Source: Streptomyces sp. TG1A-60 (GTDB taxonomy: Bacteria; Actinomycetota; Actinomycetes; Streptomycetales; Streptomycetaceae). Taken from it: DNA of 64,000 nt. The position numbers and the translations under genes were made by a program. Location of the stretch: the NCBI RefSeq assembly GCF_037201975.1, contig NZ_CP147520.1, positions 6,572,001 through 6,636,000 on the forward strand. The letters run 5' to 3'. Positions 44,495 through 53,900 of the stretch are shown piece after piece (positions within the stretch are counted from its first letter, which is position 1; every line of letters starts with the position of its first letter). The notes under the pieces were generated by a model. It was not told the origin of the DNA. It saw only the letters and a program-made list of their open reading frames with translations, and did no database searches.

Positions 44495-45913
44495 ATGATG
44501 GGACGTCATGGGTGGAATTCGGGGGAGGGGCGGTGGCGGCTCACCGCGCTCCTCGGCGTGGGGGCCGCCGCTCTGGCCCTGATCGTGACCCTGCTCAACA
44601 CGCTTCCCGGGAACGGCGGCAGCACCGCCGGCACCTCGCCCGACGGCGACAAGGTGCACGGCACGCCCGCGTCCCCGCCGCCCACCACCGGACCCGACGT
44701 CGGCTGGGGCTTCACCCACACCCAGTTCAGCGCCGACGAGGGCAGCGAGGCCGCCGTCGAGCGGGTCGAGAAGCGTCTCGGTGAGCAGCCCCTGCCGCAG
44801 ATCCAGCACATCATGGGCTGGGGCGCCGACAACCCCGAACCCGTCAAGGGGCGTTACGACTTCGAGGAGATGGACCGGCGCATCGACTTCGTCCGCGCCA
44901 CCGGCGGTACCCCCGTGGTCACCCTGTGCTGCGCGCCCGACTGGATGAAGGGCGGCAGGTCCGGCAGCACCGACTGGAGCCGGACAGCGCTGGAGACGGC
45001 GCCCGAGCCCGATCACTTCGCGGACTACGCCGCCCTCGCCGCGACCGTCGCCAGGCGCTACCCCGACGTACGGCACTTCATCGTCTGGAACGAGTTCAAG
45101 GGGTTCTGGAACGACGCGGAGGCCCGCTGGGACTACGAGGGGTACACCGAGCTGTACAACCTCGTCCACAAGGCCCTGAAGAAGGTCGACAAGGACATCA
45201 TGGTCGGCGGGCCCTACCTGGTCATGGACAGCCTCGACCCGCGCCAGGAGCAGGACGCGTCGACGGCTCTGAAGGGGCCGTGGGGGGCCATGGACCAGCG
45301 GGTCCTCGACGCCTTCGACTACTGGAACGAGAACAAGGCCGGCGCGGACTTCGTGGTGGTGGACGGGTCCAGCTACACCAAGGACGACGACCTGGTCCCC
45401 GACGAGTTCGCGGCCACCGAGAAGTTCACGGCGGTCGGTCGCTGGGTGCGGGGGCGGGCCGGTGATCTGCCGCTCTGGTGGGCCGAGTACTACGTGGAGC
45501 CGGCCGACGGCGACGACAACCGCCATGGCTGGTCCGAGAACCGCCGCGTCGCCGTCCACGCCTCCGGGCTGATCGGCATGGCGCGTGGGGGAGCGACCTC
45601 CGGGTTCTACTGGAACCCGGAGGAGGAGAGGGGGCCTGAATGTCCTGGGTGTCTGTGGACTCCCACGGACCCGAAGGACGGCGGCCGGCAGTTGCCCATG
45701 TACGGCCTGCTGTCCCGGTTCGCCGAGGAGTTCCCGCCGGGGACGCGGTACGAGACGGTGTCCGTGGCCGATGACGACAAGCCCAACGTCCGGGTGCTGG
45801 CCGACGACGAGGCGGTGCTCGTCGTCAACACCCTCGACCGCGAGATCAGCGCGGACATCGACGGCGAGAAGTTCGACATGGGCGCGTACGAGGTGAAGTG
45901 GCTCAAGAGGTGA
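44495..45913 (+). CDS. Membrane-anchored glycoside hydrolase, GH39-like
   Basis: 472 residues. A hydrophobic segment at residues 15-37 (LTALLGVGAAALALIVTLL) anchors it, followed by a Thr/Pro linker and a TIM-barrel. The likely acid/base is Glu-200 in WNEFKG and the nucleophile Glu-331 in LWWAEYY, the spacing and context of GH39-like (beta-xylosidase/iduronidase) enzymes. So it probably trims a glycan outside the cell. It runs convergent to, and ends 3 bases from, the large flippase-fusion gene of a glycan cluster, which suggests a role in processing that glycan. Confidence 0.8.
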   Translation: MMGRHGWNSGEGRWRLTALLGVGAAALALIVTLLNTLPGNGGSTAGTSPDGDKVHGTPASPPPTTGPDVGWGFTHTQFSADEGSEAAVERVEKRLGEQPLPQIQHIMGWGADNPEPVKGRYDFEEMDRRIDFVRATGGTPVVTLCCAPDWMKGGRSGSTDWSRTALETAPEPDHFADYAALAATVARRYPDVRHFIVWNEFKGFWNDAEARWDYEGYTELYNLVHKALKKVDKDIMVGGPYLVMDSLDPRQEQDASTALKGPWGAMDQRVLDAFDYWNENKAGADFVVVDGSSYTKDDDLVPDEFAATEKFTAVGRWVRGRAGDLPLWWAEYYVEPADGDDNRHGWSENRRVAVHASGLIGMARGGATSGFYWNPEEERGPECPGCLWTPTDPKDGGRQLPMYGLLSRFAEEFPPGTRYETVSVADDDKPNVRVLADDEAVLVVNTLDREISADIDGEKFDMGAYEVKWLKR

Positions 45914-45916
45914 GCC

Positions 45917-48900
45917 TCACGGTGAGCCCATCGTCAGGAACCTCTGTACCAGCGACGCCAGCAGCACCGCCAGCAGCGGCAGGCTGAACCAGAAACTGCT
46001 CTGGAGCCAGCGCAGTTGGCGGGCGCTCGGGCGTACGGCGACACGGACGACCTCCCGGGCGCTCAACAGGACGATCAGCGCGATCGCGGCGAGACCGCCC
46101 ACCACCGACCACGGGGTCCAGGTGATCTGGGGGCCGACCGGGCCGGGGTCGGGGTCCGGGGCCGTGCCGGTCTGGTCGCGCAGGGCGAAGACCGTGGCGT
46201 CGGTGTGGGAGAAGACCCGCTTCAGTTCGTCGCGTTCGTCGAGGTTCCGGATGAGCCGGGACTCCCAGTTCCCGGAGTAGCCGGAGTTCAGCTGGAGCGA
46301 GATCACCTGACTGCGGTTGACGATCAGATAGGAGTGGGGGCCGGCCTCCTTGAGCGCCTTGGCCAGGCCGGACACCAGGACCGGGTCGCTCGGCGCGAGC
46401 GTCGGCACGTACTCGACCTTCTCCATGTCCCGGGCGCCCCACGGCATCGCGGGCGTCACGTTGTCCACCGGGTCGTCGCTGAGCCAGAGCAGCCGTACGG
46501 TCGGGTCGTCGTGGGCGTAGACGTACTCCATGGCCGCGACCTCGCCCGTGCGGACGCGCTCGAACGGCTCGTTGCCCCAACGCGCGACCAGGAAGCCGCC
46601 GACGAGGACGAGGCCGGCCATGAGGGCGGCCAGGGGCGCGAGGCTCCTGCGGTTCCTGTCGCGCTCCTCGGCGCTGACGCCGGCGCGCGGGAACAGCGCG
46701 AGGCCGGCCAGCAGGGCGGCGCCCGGCAGGGCGAACATGAACACGCGCAGGGCCATCTCGCCGCCGTACGACTGCATCCCGAAGCCCAGGAACGGCACGA
46801 AGGTCAGGACGAGCAGTGAGCGTTCGCGGTACCGGTTCGCGCGGCGGCGCCAGAAGCCGTAGCAGGCCAGGAGCATGACCAGGCCGGCGAGGGCGACACG
46901 GGCGTACAGCACGAGCTTGTGGGCGGAACTGCCTTCCCCGATACGGCCGGAGACCGAGGACGTGACGTTTCCGCCCACGCCGCCGACCCCGCCGAAGAGT
47001 TCGTCGAAATGGCCGGACCAGTACGGCTCGGCGAAGAACCCCACCCACACGGCGACCATGACACCGAACAGGATGGGCAGGCCCCGCAGTTCGGAGCGGC
47101 CGATCAGGACGAGGACCGCGAGGACGCCCAGCATCACGAACGGGGTGAGCTGGTGGGCCGGGACCGTCGCCGCGTACAGCGCGATCAGGACCGCCAGGAG
47201 GACCGCGCGCTGACGACGGTCGGTGGGCTCCACCTCGGCCTCGCCGGGACGCACCCTGCCCCACAGCATGCGCGGCGCACGGAACCAGACCAGGAGGATC
47301 GCCACGAAGGCCAGGTAGAGGAGGTAGGTGAAGCCCTGCGGGGAGAAGTAGTCCTGGCCCACCCAGCCGCTCAGGACGAAGATCCAGACGCCGGTCCACC
47401 TGGCGCGCCAGCCCGCCCGCATATGGCGGGTGAGCAGGAACAGCGGAGCCAGATAGAGGACCTGGACGGTCGTCGGCCACCAGCGGATGATCTCGGTGAA
47501 GTCACTGACCCCGCAGGCCTGCGCGACGAACGAGGCCGCCGCGAAGAAGCCCGGCCAGCTCCAGCGGGCGTCGAGGTCGGGCACGGCCGAGCCGGTGCGG
47601 TCGATGTGGTCGATGAAGCCGAGGTGCTGCCAGGCCGTCGCGAACCGGGGTTCCGTCTCGACCACGGCCGGCAGCGCGTGCAGCGACACGACCGTGGCCA
47701 GCAGGGTGATCAGCAGCAGCCCCCGGCGCTCGCGGGCCGGCCACAGCAGCGAGGCGAACACCGTGGCCAGCAGCGCCGCCCCGACCAGCGTCGGTGTGGG
47801 CAGCACCGAGATCAGACCGAGCCCGCCCATCCCGTCCAGGTCCGAGTCGTCCAGTGCCAGCGCGGGCACCCAGTAGAGCAGAAGCGCGGAGAGCAGCAGG
47901 AGCCCGAGGACCACACCGGTGATCGTGGGGTGCGGCAGCCGCTCCCGGAAGGGCACCCGGCTTCCCGCCTGAGCGGACGGCACCTCCGCGGACGGCACCC
48001 GCACCGGCTCCGGCACGGGCACGTCGGCTTCCTCCGGCTCGCGTACGCCGGCCGCCTGCCGTACGGCCTCCTCGCACGGGGCGTCCGCCCCGGGCGCCCG
48101 CGCCGGGCCCGGCGCGGAGGGCAGGCCCGGCGCGGGCGGCGTCCTCAGGGGCAGGGTCGGCCGGTCCTTGGCCCAGGTCGGCCGGTGTTCCCCGCGCACG
48201 GGGGCGATGCCGGTGGGCGGAGTGCCCGGGCCGGGGCGTACGTCCGGGCGGCGTTCCAGGTGGTCGAAGTCCAGGTGGATGCCGAGCGCGAGGGTGTCGG
48301 AGTCGAGCCGTCGGCTCCAGGTGCCGCTCTGCTTCTTCGCGGCGGAGGCCACCCGGCCCAGGTCGGCGAGGTCGCCGTCCGGTGCCGCGTTTGCGGGTAC
48401 CCCGGCGGGGCCGGCGGTGCGCAGGATCCGGTACAGCCGGGGCGCGGCGATCAGCATGATCACCGTGAGACTGGAGATCTCGGCGACGCCCGCGCCGACC
48501 AGGCCCATCCGGGGCAGCAGGAGCACTGTCAGGCCGAGGACCAGGACGCACAGCAGGCCCTGCAGCCAGGCGAGTCCGGCGGTGCGGCTCTGGGCGCGCA
48601 GCACCGCGAAGTACGTCTCCATGACGACCCGCAGCGCCGCGCCCACCGCGAACCAGCGGAGCAGCGGGGTCGCCGCGTCCGCGTAGCCCTGCCCGAAGAC
48701 GGCCAGGATCCAGGGCGCCCCGAAGAACAGCACCGTGCACACCGGCAGCATGATCCGGGCCATCCGCTTCAGCGCGGCCCGGGTGTTGGCGGCGAGCCGC
48801 GCCGGATCGTGCGAGCCCTCCACGGTCAGCGAGGCGCCCATGTTGATGGCGAGCAGGTTGACCGTGCCACCGATGGTGGTGGTGATGTAGAAGTACGCGT

Positions 48901-49765
48901 TGTCGGCGGAGCTGACCCGGGCGGCGACGATCACCGGGACCAGATAGACCACGGCCAGCGAGAACAGCGAGCCGGTGTAGTCGCCCGCCAGGAAGCGGCC
49001 GATCTCCCGCAGCGACGGCGGACGCGCGTGGTCCGCGGTGGCCTTGACATGTCGGGGGGCCAGCCGCCGGAACACCAGCCAGCCCAGCGGCAGCACGGAC
49101 ACCCCGATCGCCGCCACCCAGGACACGAACACGCCCATGGTCGGGATCGCGGCGGCGAACACCACCAGCAGCACCAGCTTCACCGCCGAGAACACGGTGT
49201 TGCCGACCGGCACCCACATAGCGCTGCGCAGCCCGGTCAGCACCCCGTCCTGGAGGGTGAGCACCGACCAGGCGACCACCGCGAGCACGAAGAACACGGC
49301 GTTCACCGGGTCGTGCAGGAAACGGTACGACGGCCCCCACAGGCCCAGCGTCAGCAGGAACACGCCTGCCGCGAGCGCCACGACCACCGAACTGCCCGCG
49401 TACGTGCGGAAGATCAGCCGGCCCGTGCCCCGGCCCGCGACGGGGATGAACCGGGCCAGGGCGCCCATCAGCGTCACCGCGGTGAGCCCCGCCAGGAGCT
49501 TCATCGCGGCGATCGCGGCGGAACCCTGACCGACCGAGGACTCGCTGTAGTAGCGGGCCGCGGCCAGCCAGAAACCGAGGCCCAGCACGGCCGAGATGCC
49601 GGTGTTCAGCATCAGGGCGTAGGCGTTGCGGAACAGCTGGTCGCCGCCCGCCCCCCTGCCCAGTCCGGGAAGCCGCAGCCTGCGGCCCGGACCTGCCCGC
49701 CGCTCGGCGTCCTCGGTCGTGCTGCCCCCGGCCTGCTGTGCCGTGGTGGTCGTCGTGTCAGACAC
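45917..49765 (-). CDS. Fusion of a polysaccharide flippase (Wzx/MATE-like) and a GT-C-like membrane domain
   Basis: A 1282-residue membrane protein. Residues 30-470 have about a dozen membrane helices with the pattern of O-antigen/teichoic flippases (FRNAYALMLNTGISAVLGLG, ARYYSESSVGQGSAAIA, TLMGALARFIPVAGRG). A charged, Pro-rich linker of about 160 residues follows. Residues 640-1282 are a second multispan unit with WSWPGFFAAASFVAQACG, GWVGQDYFSPQGFTYLLY and an extracellular soluble part, resembling GT-C glycosyltransferases. Flippase and transferase are normally separate. GTG 49765 overlaps the deacetylase stop by 8 bases. Which sugar it moves is unknown. Confidence 0.8.
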   Translation of the reverse strand: MSDTTTTTAQQAGGSTTEDAERRAGPGRRLRLPGLGRGAGGDQLFRNAYALMLNTGISAVLGLGFWLAAARYYSESSVGQGSAAIAAMKLLAGLTAVTLMGALARFIPVAGRGTGRLIFRTYAGSSVVVALAAGVFLLTLGLWGPSYRFLHDPVNAVFFVLAVVAWSVLTLQDGVLTGLRSAMWVPVGNTVFSAVKLVLLVVFAAAIPTMGVFVSWVAAIGVSVLPLGWLVFRRLAPRHVKATADHARPPSLREIGRFLAGDYTGSLFSLAVVYLVPVIVAARVSSADNAYFYITTTIGGTVNLLAINMGASLTVEGSHDPARLAANTRAALKRMARIMLPVCTVLFFGAPWILAVFGQGYADAATPLLRWFAVGAALRVVMETYFAVLRAQSRTAGLAWLQGLLCVLVLGLTVLLLPRMGLVGAGVAEISSLTVIMLIAAPRLYRILRTAGPAGVPANAAPDGDLADLGRVASAAKKQSGTWSRRLDSDTLALGIHLDFDHLERRPDVRPGPGTPPTGIAPVRGEHRPTWAKDRPTLPLRTPPAPGLPSAPGPARAPGADAPCEEAVRQAAGVREPEEADVPVPEPVRVPSAEVPSAQAGSRVPFRERLPHPTITGVVLGLLLLSALLLYWVPALALDDSDLDGMGGLGLISVLPTPTLVGAALLATVFASLLWPARERRGLLLITLLATVVSLHALPAVVETEPRFATAWQHLGFIDHIDRTGSAVPDLDARWSWPGFFAAASFVAQACGVSDFTEIIRWWPTTVQVLYLAPLFLLTRHMRAGWRARWTGVWIFVLSGWVGQDYFSPQGFTYLLYLAFVAILLVWFRAPRMLWGRVRPGEAEVEPTDRRQRAVLLAVLIALYAATVPAHQLTPFVMLGVLAVLVLIGRSELRGLPILFGVMVAVWVGFFAEPYWSGHFDELFGGVGGVGGNVTSSVSGRIGEGSSAHKLVLYARVALAGLVMLLACYGFWRRRANRYRERSLLVLTFVPFLGFGMQSYGGEMALRVFMFALPGAALLAGLALFPRAGVSAEERDRNRRSLAPLAALMAGLVLVGGFLVARWGNEPFERVRTGEVAAMEYVYAHDDPTVRLLWLSDDPVDNVTPAMPWGARDMEKVEYVPTLAPSDPVLVSGLAKALKEAGPHSYLIVNRSQVISLQLNSGYSGNWESRLIRNLDERDELKRVFSHTDATVFALRDQTGTAPDPDPGPVGPQITWTPWSVVGGLAAIALIVLLSAREVVRVAVRPSARQLRWLQSSFWFSLPLLAVLLASLVQRFLTMGSP

Positions 49766-50561
49766 GGGAACGGATGGCCTTCCGGACCTGTCGTGCTCTG
49801 CGGACCATGGCGTACCCCTTGGTGAGGGCACGGTCCCGGGCGAAGGTGCGGGCGATCGCACGGCCCTCGATGAGCCGTTCGAACTCCGCGGCTTCGGTGG
49901 AGCGCCGCACGGTGACCCGCCGCAGCGCGTACGGGCCCTGCCGGCGCCGGGCGAGCGCGTTGCCGACCGAGAGCGCCTGGGCGAACCCCGCCTCCCGCAC
50001 AGCGAGCCGCACCCGGCCGCTGGAGTAGCCGTACGGGAAGGCGAACGAGACGGGCCGGGTGCCCAGTTCGTCGCCGACGATCTGCCGGCAGCGCCGCAGC
50101 TCGAACCGGAGCCGGTCCTCGCCCAGCGTGTCGAGCTGCGGATGGGTGTGGCTGTGCCCGCCGATCTCCACGCCGTGGCCGGCGAGTTCGCGCACCTGGT
50201 CCCAGTCGAGCATGGTGTCGAGGGCGTCGCCGCTTTCGTACGGGCCCTTGATCCAGCCCGTGGTGACGAACAGCGAGGCCACGAAGCCGTGTTCGGCGAG
50301 GACGGGCAGCGCGTGGCGGTGCACGCCCTCGTAGCCGTCGTCGAAGGTCACCAGGACGGGCCGGGCCGGAAGCGGGCGGCCCGACCGCCAACTCGCCGCC
50401 AGACCGGCCGTGTCCACAGGGGCGAAGCCCAGGTGGTCGATCAGCGCCATCTGCTCGGCGAAGGCCTCCGGGGTCACCGAGAGGTCCCTGGTGGCGTCGT
50501 TCGGCGCGGTGGACACCGCGTGGTACATCAGGATCGGTACGGCCGTGTCTCTGTCCGTCAT
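49758..50561 (-). CDS. Polysaccharide deacetylase (NodB domain)
   Basis: 267 residues. CE4 motifs: VTFDDGY (catalytic Asp, metal Asp) and HSHTHPQL (metal His pair), then FAFPYGYSSG. No signal peptide or membrane helix is visible, so it may act on a cytoplasmic or lipid-linked precursor or be held by partners. The ATG at 50561 overlaps the end of the GT2 gene (ATGA), and its end overlaps the flippase-fusion gene, so all three are translationally coupled. Confidence 0.88.
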   Translation of the reverse strand: MTDRDTAVPILMYHAVSTAPNDATRDLSVTPEAFAEQMALIDHLGFAPVDTAGLAASWRSGRPLPARPVLVTFDDGYEGVHRHALPVLAEHGFVASLFVTTGWIKGPYESGDALDTMLDWDQVRELAGHGVEIGGHSHTHPQLDTLGEDRLRFELRRCRQIVGDELGTRPVSFAFPYGYSSGRVRLAVREAGFAQALSVGNALARRRQGPYALRRVTVRRSTEAAEFERLIEGRAIARTFARDRALTKGYAMVRRARQVRKAIRSRV

Positions 50562-51589
50562 GACGAGCCCCCCTCGCCCCCCCTGCCGGTTGTGCCGACG
50601 GTGCCGTCGGCGAGTTCGCCGACCGAGAACGTGACGTCGCCCCCGCGGGCCCGGACGCTCCCGACAACGTACCCCCCGGCCGCCGCCGCCACCCCCGCGA
50701 CGATCGCACCCGCGCGCCCCGCGCCCCCCGCGCGGCCGAGCAGCGCGTCGCGCAGCCCGCGCGCCACCCCGGCGGGCAGGACGCGGGTGGTGTACCGGCG
50801 CTCCGACTCCAGCCCCTTGCCGGCGCCGACGCTCCTGGCCACCAGCGCCTTCGACAGGCCCTCCGCGTACGTCCGCGTACGGAAGTACCCGAACCGCTCG
50901 CGTGTGTCCGGCACCCGGTGGTGGATCACCGCCCGGTCGTCGAGCAGCAGCACCGCGTCCGGTCTGGCCCGGGAGAGACGGATGCACAGCTCCGTCTCCT
51001 CGCAGCCCAGCGGGCGCTTGTCGCCGTCACGGCCGATGCCCGTGGCGAAGCCCCCGGCCGCGTCGAAGGCGCTGCGGCGGAACGAGGCGTTGCCGCCGAG
51101 CACGTTGCGGACCCGGGCCACGCCTGTCGGCAGGCCCTTGTAGGCGCAGCCCACCACCCAGTCGAACTCCTCGGGAAACCAGGCCGGGCGGCGGCCGGAC
51201 GCCCACACGGGCACCGTACGGCCGCCGACGGCCATGACGCGGGGGTCGGCGTACCCCTCGACGAAGTACCGCAGCCAGTCGCGCTCGGCGACGGCGTCGT
51301 CGTCGAGGAAGGCGATGATCTCCCCGTGCGAGGCGGCGATGCCCGTGTTGCGCCCCGCGGACAGCCCGCGGGGGCCCGCGTTGGCGAGCACCCGGACCCC
51401 ACCGGTCTCCTGGTGTTCCTTGTACTCCCTGGTCAGACGCTCCAGCAGGGCCTGGTTGTGGTCCACCACCAGGAGCGTCTCCAGAGCCGGCCGGGACTGT
51501 GCGCGCACCGAGGCGACCGCCGCGAGGATGTCCTCCCAGCGGTCCTCGGTGTACACACAGACCACGACCGAGACGGCCGGCTCGCTCAA
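50558..51589 (-). CDS. GT2 glycosyltransferase with C-terminal membrane segment, TTG start
   Basis: 343 residues, GT-A fold: VSVVVCVYTEDRWEDILAAV, AGRNTGIAASHGEIIAFLDD with the metal-binding DDD, and CEETELCIRLSR. The C-terminus has a hydrophobic Ala/Gly-rich stretch (GAIVAGVAAAAGGYVVGSV) that may anchor it. The only in-frame start at the right place is TTG 51589, overlapping the previous stop (TTGA) with GGGGAGAG upstream. A TTG start is rare and implies low or coupled expression. Confidence 0.85.
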   Translation of the reverse strand: MSEPAVSVVVCVYTEDRWEDILAAVASVRAQSRPALETLLVVDHNQALLERLTREYKEHQETGGVRVLANAGPRGLSAGRNTGIAASHGEIIAFLDDDAVAERDWLRYFVEGYADPRVMAVGGRTVPVWASGRRPAWFPEEFDWVVGCAYKGLPTGVARVRNVLGGNASFRRSAFDAAGGFATGIGRDGDKRPLGCEETELCIRLSRARPDAVLLLDDRAVIHHRVPDTRERFGYFRTRTYAEGLSKALVARSVGAGKGLESERRYTTRVLPAGVARGLRDALLGRAGGAGRAGAIVAGVAAAAGGYVVGSVRARGGDVTFSVGELADGTVGTTGRGGEGGSS

Positions 51590-52431
51590 GACGACTCTCC
51601 CCGGCCGGCGGTGAGCATCGTCGCGCGCGAACGGCGGCGCAGCGCACGCCGGTTGGAGCGCTCCCGCAGGATCACCCGCAGCACACGCAGCCCGTCGCGC
51701 ACGGCGCGCAGATTGCTCGCGCCGTGGATGCGCAGATACTCGTGGCTGGGGATCTCCTGCACCTTCAGGCCGGCCTTGACGACCCGGATGTTCATCAGGG
51801 TCTCCACCTCGAAGCCGGTGCAGTCGAGCTCGATCTTGTCCAGGCAGTGCCGCCAGAACGCGTTGTAGCCATAGCACAGGTCGGTGTAGCGGGCGCCGAA
51901 CTTCCGGTTGACGGTCGTGCACAGCGCCCAGTTGCCGAGCTTGCGGATCAGGGTCATGTCGTCGGTGCCGCCGCCGTTGGCGAAGCGGGACCCCTTGGCG
52001 AAGTCCGCGCCCGAGACGAGGGCGGAGACGTACGACACGATCTCGTGGCCGTCTGCCGAGCCGTCGGCGTCGATCATCACGATGATGTCGCCGGTGCACG
52101 CCTCGAACCCGGCGATCAGCGCGTCCCCCTTGCCCTTCCCGCGCTGTGGGACGACCTTGACGTCCGGCCACAGCTCGCGGGCCACCTCGATGGTGTCGTC
52201 GGTGGAGTTGCCGTCGACCAGGACCACTTCGTGGATCCAGCCCGGCAGCGTCTTGAAGACGTACGGAAGGTTCTCCGCCTCGTTCATGGCGGGGATCACC
52301 ACACTCACCGGTGGCGCGATGGCCAGGTGGTGGGAGATGGGCCGGTACTTCTCGAGCGCCGGTGATTCGGCGCTCGTCGTATCGGACTCCGCTTCTGATG
52401 CGGGTATGGCCGGGCGCAGAACTGAGCTCAT
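51586..52431 (-). CDS. GT2 glycosyltransferase, dolichol-phosphate mannosyltransferase-like
   Basis: 281 residues. PPVSVVIPAMNEAENLPYVF, VLVDGNSTDDTIEVAREL, GKGKGDALIAGFEA and VMIDADGS are the DPM1/GtrB-type signature, so it probably charges a polyprenyl phosphate with a sugar. Residue 1-40 is a flexible lead. No C-terminal membrane helices. First gene of the coupled minus-strand set; a 9-bp hairpin (52455-52480) lies just upstream of its start. Confidence 0.87.
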   Translation of the reverse strand: MSSVLRPAIPASEAESDTTSAESPALEKYRPISHHLAIAPPVSVVIPAMNEAENLPYVFKTLPGWIHEVVLVDGNSTDDTIEVARELWPDVKVVPQRGKGKGDALIAGFEACTGDIIVMIDADGSADGHEIVSYVSALVSGADFAKGSRFANGGGTDDMTLIRKLGNWALCTTVNRKFGARYTDLCYGYNAFWRHCLDKIELDCTGFEVETLMNIRVVKAGLKVQEIPSHEYLRIHGASNLRAVRDGLRVLRVILRERSNRRALRRRSRATMLTAGRGESS

Positions 52432-52775
52432 GAGTCTGGTCCCTCTCGTCCGGTGAACCACCCGCCCCTGTGGGTGGTTCGGCCTTGGTCCGGTTCGAAA
52501 GGGGGGTTCTCACTCACGGCATGCCGAGATCGATCTCCGTGCATGCCGGGTGAGCTGGCAAAAGCCGGCCGACTGCCGCGACTTGGCAGTCGGTCGCGCG
52601 GCACGACTCGGCGATCGGTGCGATCACCGAGCACGGCACCCCCCTACCGCGCCCCGCGCCGGGACCGTCGCGCTCCTCGAGCCCTCCCCTTGGAGCATGT
52701 GCCGACGGACCGGTGCGGGTGGATGTATGACGGTATTGATGATTGAGCCCGTATGGCAAGACCTACTATGAGACC
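52432..52775. other. Spacer with two hairpins inside the glycan cluster
   Basis: 344 bp without a gene. GAACCACCC/GGGTGGTTC (52455-52463, 52472-52480) and CCGACTGCC/GGCAGTCGG (52569-52593) form hairpins, the second a likely terminator for the acyltransferase gene. An AT-richer stretch at about 52725-52790 may carry a promoter. Confidence 0.5.
52569..52593 (-). terminator. Hairpin after the CelD/FemAB-like gene
   Basis: CCGACTGCC, 7-base loop, GGCAGTCGG; perfect 9-bp stem about 180 bases after the stop at 52776 on the minus strand. Confidence 0.45.
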
Positions 52776-53897
52776 TCACATTTTCGTCGTTGTGTCCCTT
52801 GCTTGGCCTCCCGAGCGGATTCTCCCCATCCGCTTCAATAGCCGGTCCGCAGGTTCGAACAGTTCGGGTCGCGCCACCACCGTGTTCCGCAGCACCCGGA
52901 CCGGAGCTCGCCGAGCCCGGTGCCCGAGCGCCACCGGATGGCGTCGGGTGACCCATCCCTCCGACACGGAGATCTCCCGGGTCTTCAGGGAATCCTTGTA
53001 CTGCTTCTGCCCCCGGCCCAGATCCAGGTAGGCGATGCCGTCGGCGGCGCCCTCCTCGGCCATGTGCAGATGCAGGAGCAGGCCCGGCGAGAATCGCGCG
53101 AACGCCGGGTCGTACGCCGGGAACCAACAGGTCAGCACCCGCTCGGAGCGCAGCCCGAAATGGGCCGCGATCGGCTTGTCGTCGGCGTACAGCACCGACA
53201 GCTGGCCGGCGAAGGAGTCGGAGCGGGTGTGGAAGAGCCGGTGCGTGAGCCGGGTGATCCACGGGTGCGCGAAGCGGTCACTGCGGCCCGTTCGGCGGTA
53301 CTGCGCGGACTTCCAGTCCATCAGGGTGCGCAGCGCCCTCGGGTCGCGCTCGTCGTGCACGTAGCGCACCTCGTGCACGGCGCGGCCGAGTCTGCGTTCC
53401 TTGGCGAACGTCGACCGGACGAACTTCGGTGAGCGGGCGCGTAGTTGGCCGAGATACGCCTCATAGCCCTCTTCCAGGTCCATGACCGGTGACGGGAAGG
53501 TGTCGGTGACGTGGGCCGCGAAGGGCGTCTGGCCCTCCGACAGGTGGTCGAACTCCCACACGGCGAGTCCGCAGGCCCGCAGCAGCTCCCGGGCGTCCCA
53601 GGTGAATCCGGGGCGGTGGACCACGCCCTGGCAGTCGGAGAGGCCGAGGCCGATCGCCCTGCCCACCCCGACGGCGGTTCTCTGGTACGGGAAGAAGGCC
53701 GCCGGCTGGCCGTCCTCCCGTACGACCGCGATCCGCACCCCGCGCCGGCAGCGGCCCACCGCGAGCGCGAACTCCGGTGACAGGAACGGGTTCGCCAGCT
53801 CGGGCGCGCCGTGGAGATGAGCCTTCGACTGCAGAGCGGTCCACACCGCCCGGTCGGCGGCGGTCAGTTCGCCGGGGCGGTACACACTGATGTCCAC
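52776..53897 (-). CDS. CelD/FemAB-like GNAT acyltransferase
   Basis: 373 residues. Two-lobed GNAT fold of the BcsL/CelD family: NPFLSPEFALAVGRCRRGVR, AAFFPYQR and, in the second lobe, LSVLYADDKPIAAHFGLR, then GIAYLDLGRGQKQYKDSLK, the conserved end motif. These proteins occur in exopolysaccharide and cellulose loci and add acyl or aminoacyl groups to sugars or lipids. GTG 53897, 3 bases after the upstream membrane gene's stop. Acyl donor unknown. Confidence 0.85.
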   Translation of the reverse strand: MDISVYRPGELTAADRAVWTALQSKAHLHGAPELANPFLSPEFALAVGRCRRGVRIAVVREDGQPAAFFPYQRTAVGVGRAIGLGLSDCQGVVHRPGFTWDARELLRACGLAVWEFDHLSEGQTPFAAHVTDTFPSPVMDLEEGYEAYLGQLRARSPKFVRSTFAKERRLGRAVHEVRYVHDERDPRALRTLMDWKSAQYRRTGRSDRFAHPWITRLTHRLFHTRSDSFAGQLSVLYADDKPIAAHFGLRSERVLTCWFPAYDPAFARFSPGLLLHLHMAEEGAADGIAYLDLGRGQKQYKDSLKTREISVSEGWVTRRHPVALGHRARRAPVRVLRNTVVARPELFEPADRLLKRMGRIRSGGQARDTTTKM

Positions 53898-53900
53898 GTC

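Noticed and set aside
46919..49825. 968-codon open frame on the plus strand
   Set aside because: Antisense of the flippase fusion gene; Gln/Glu/Arg/His-rich, no domain.
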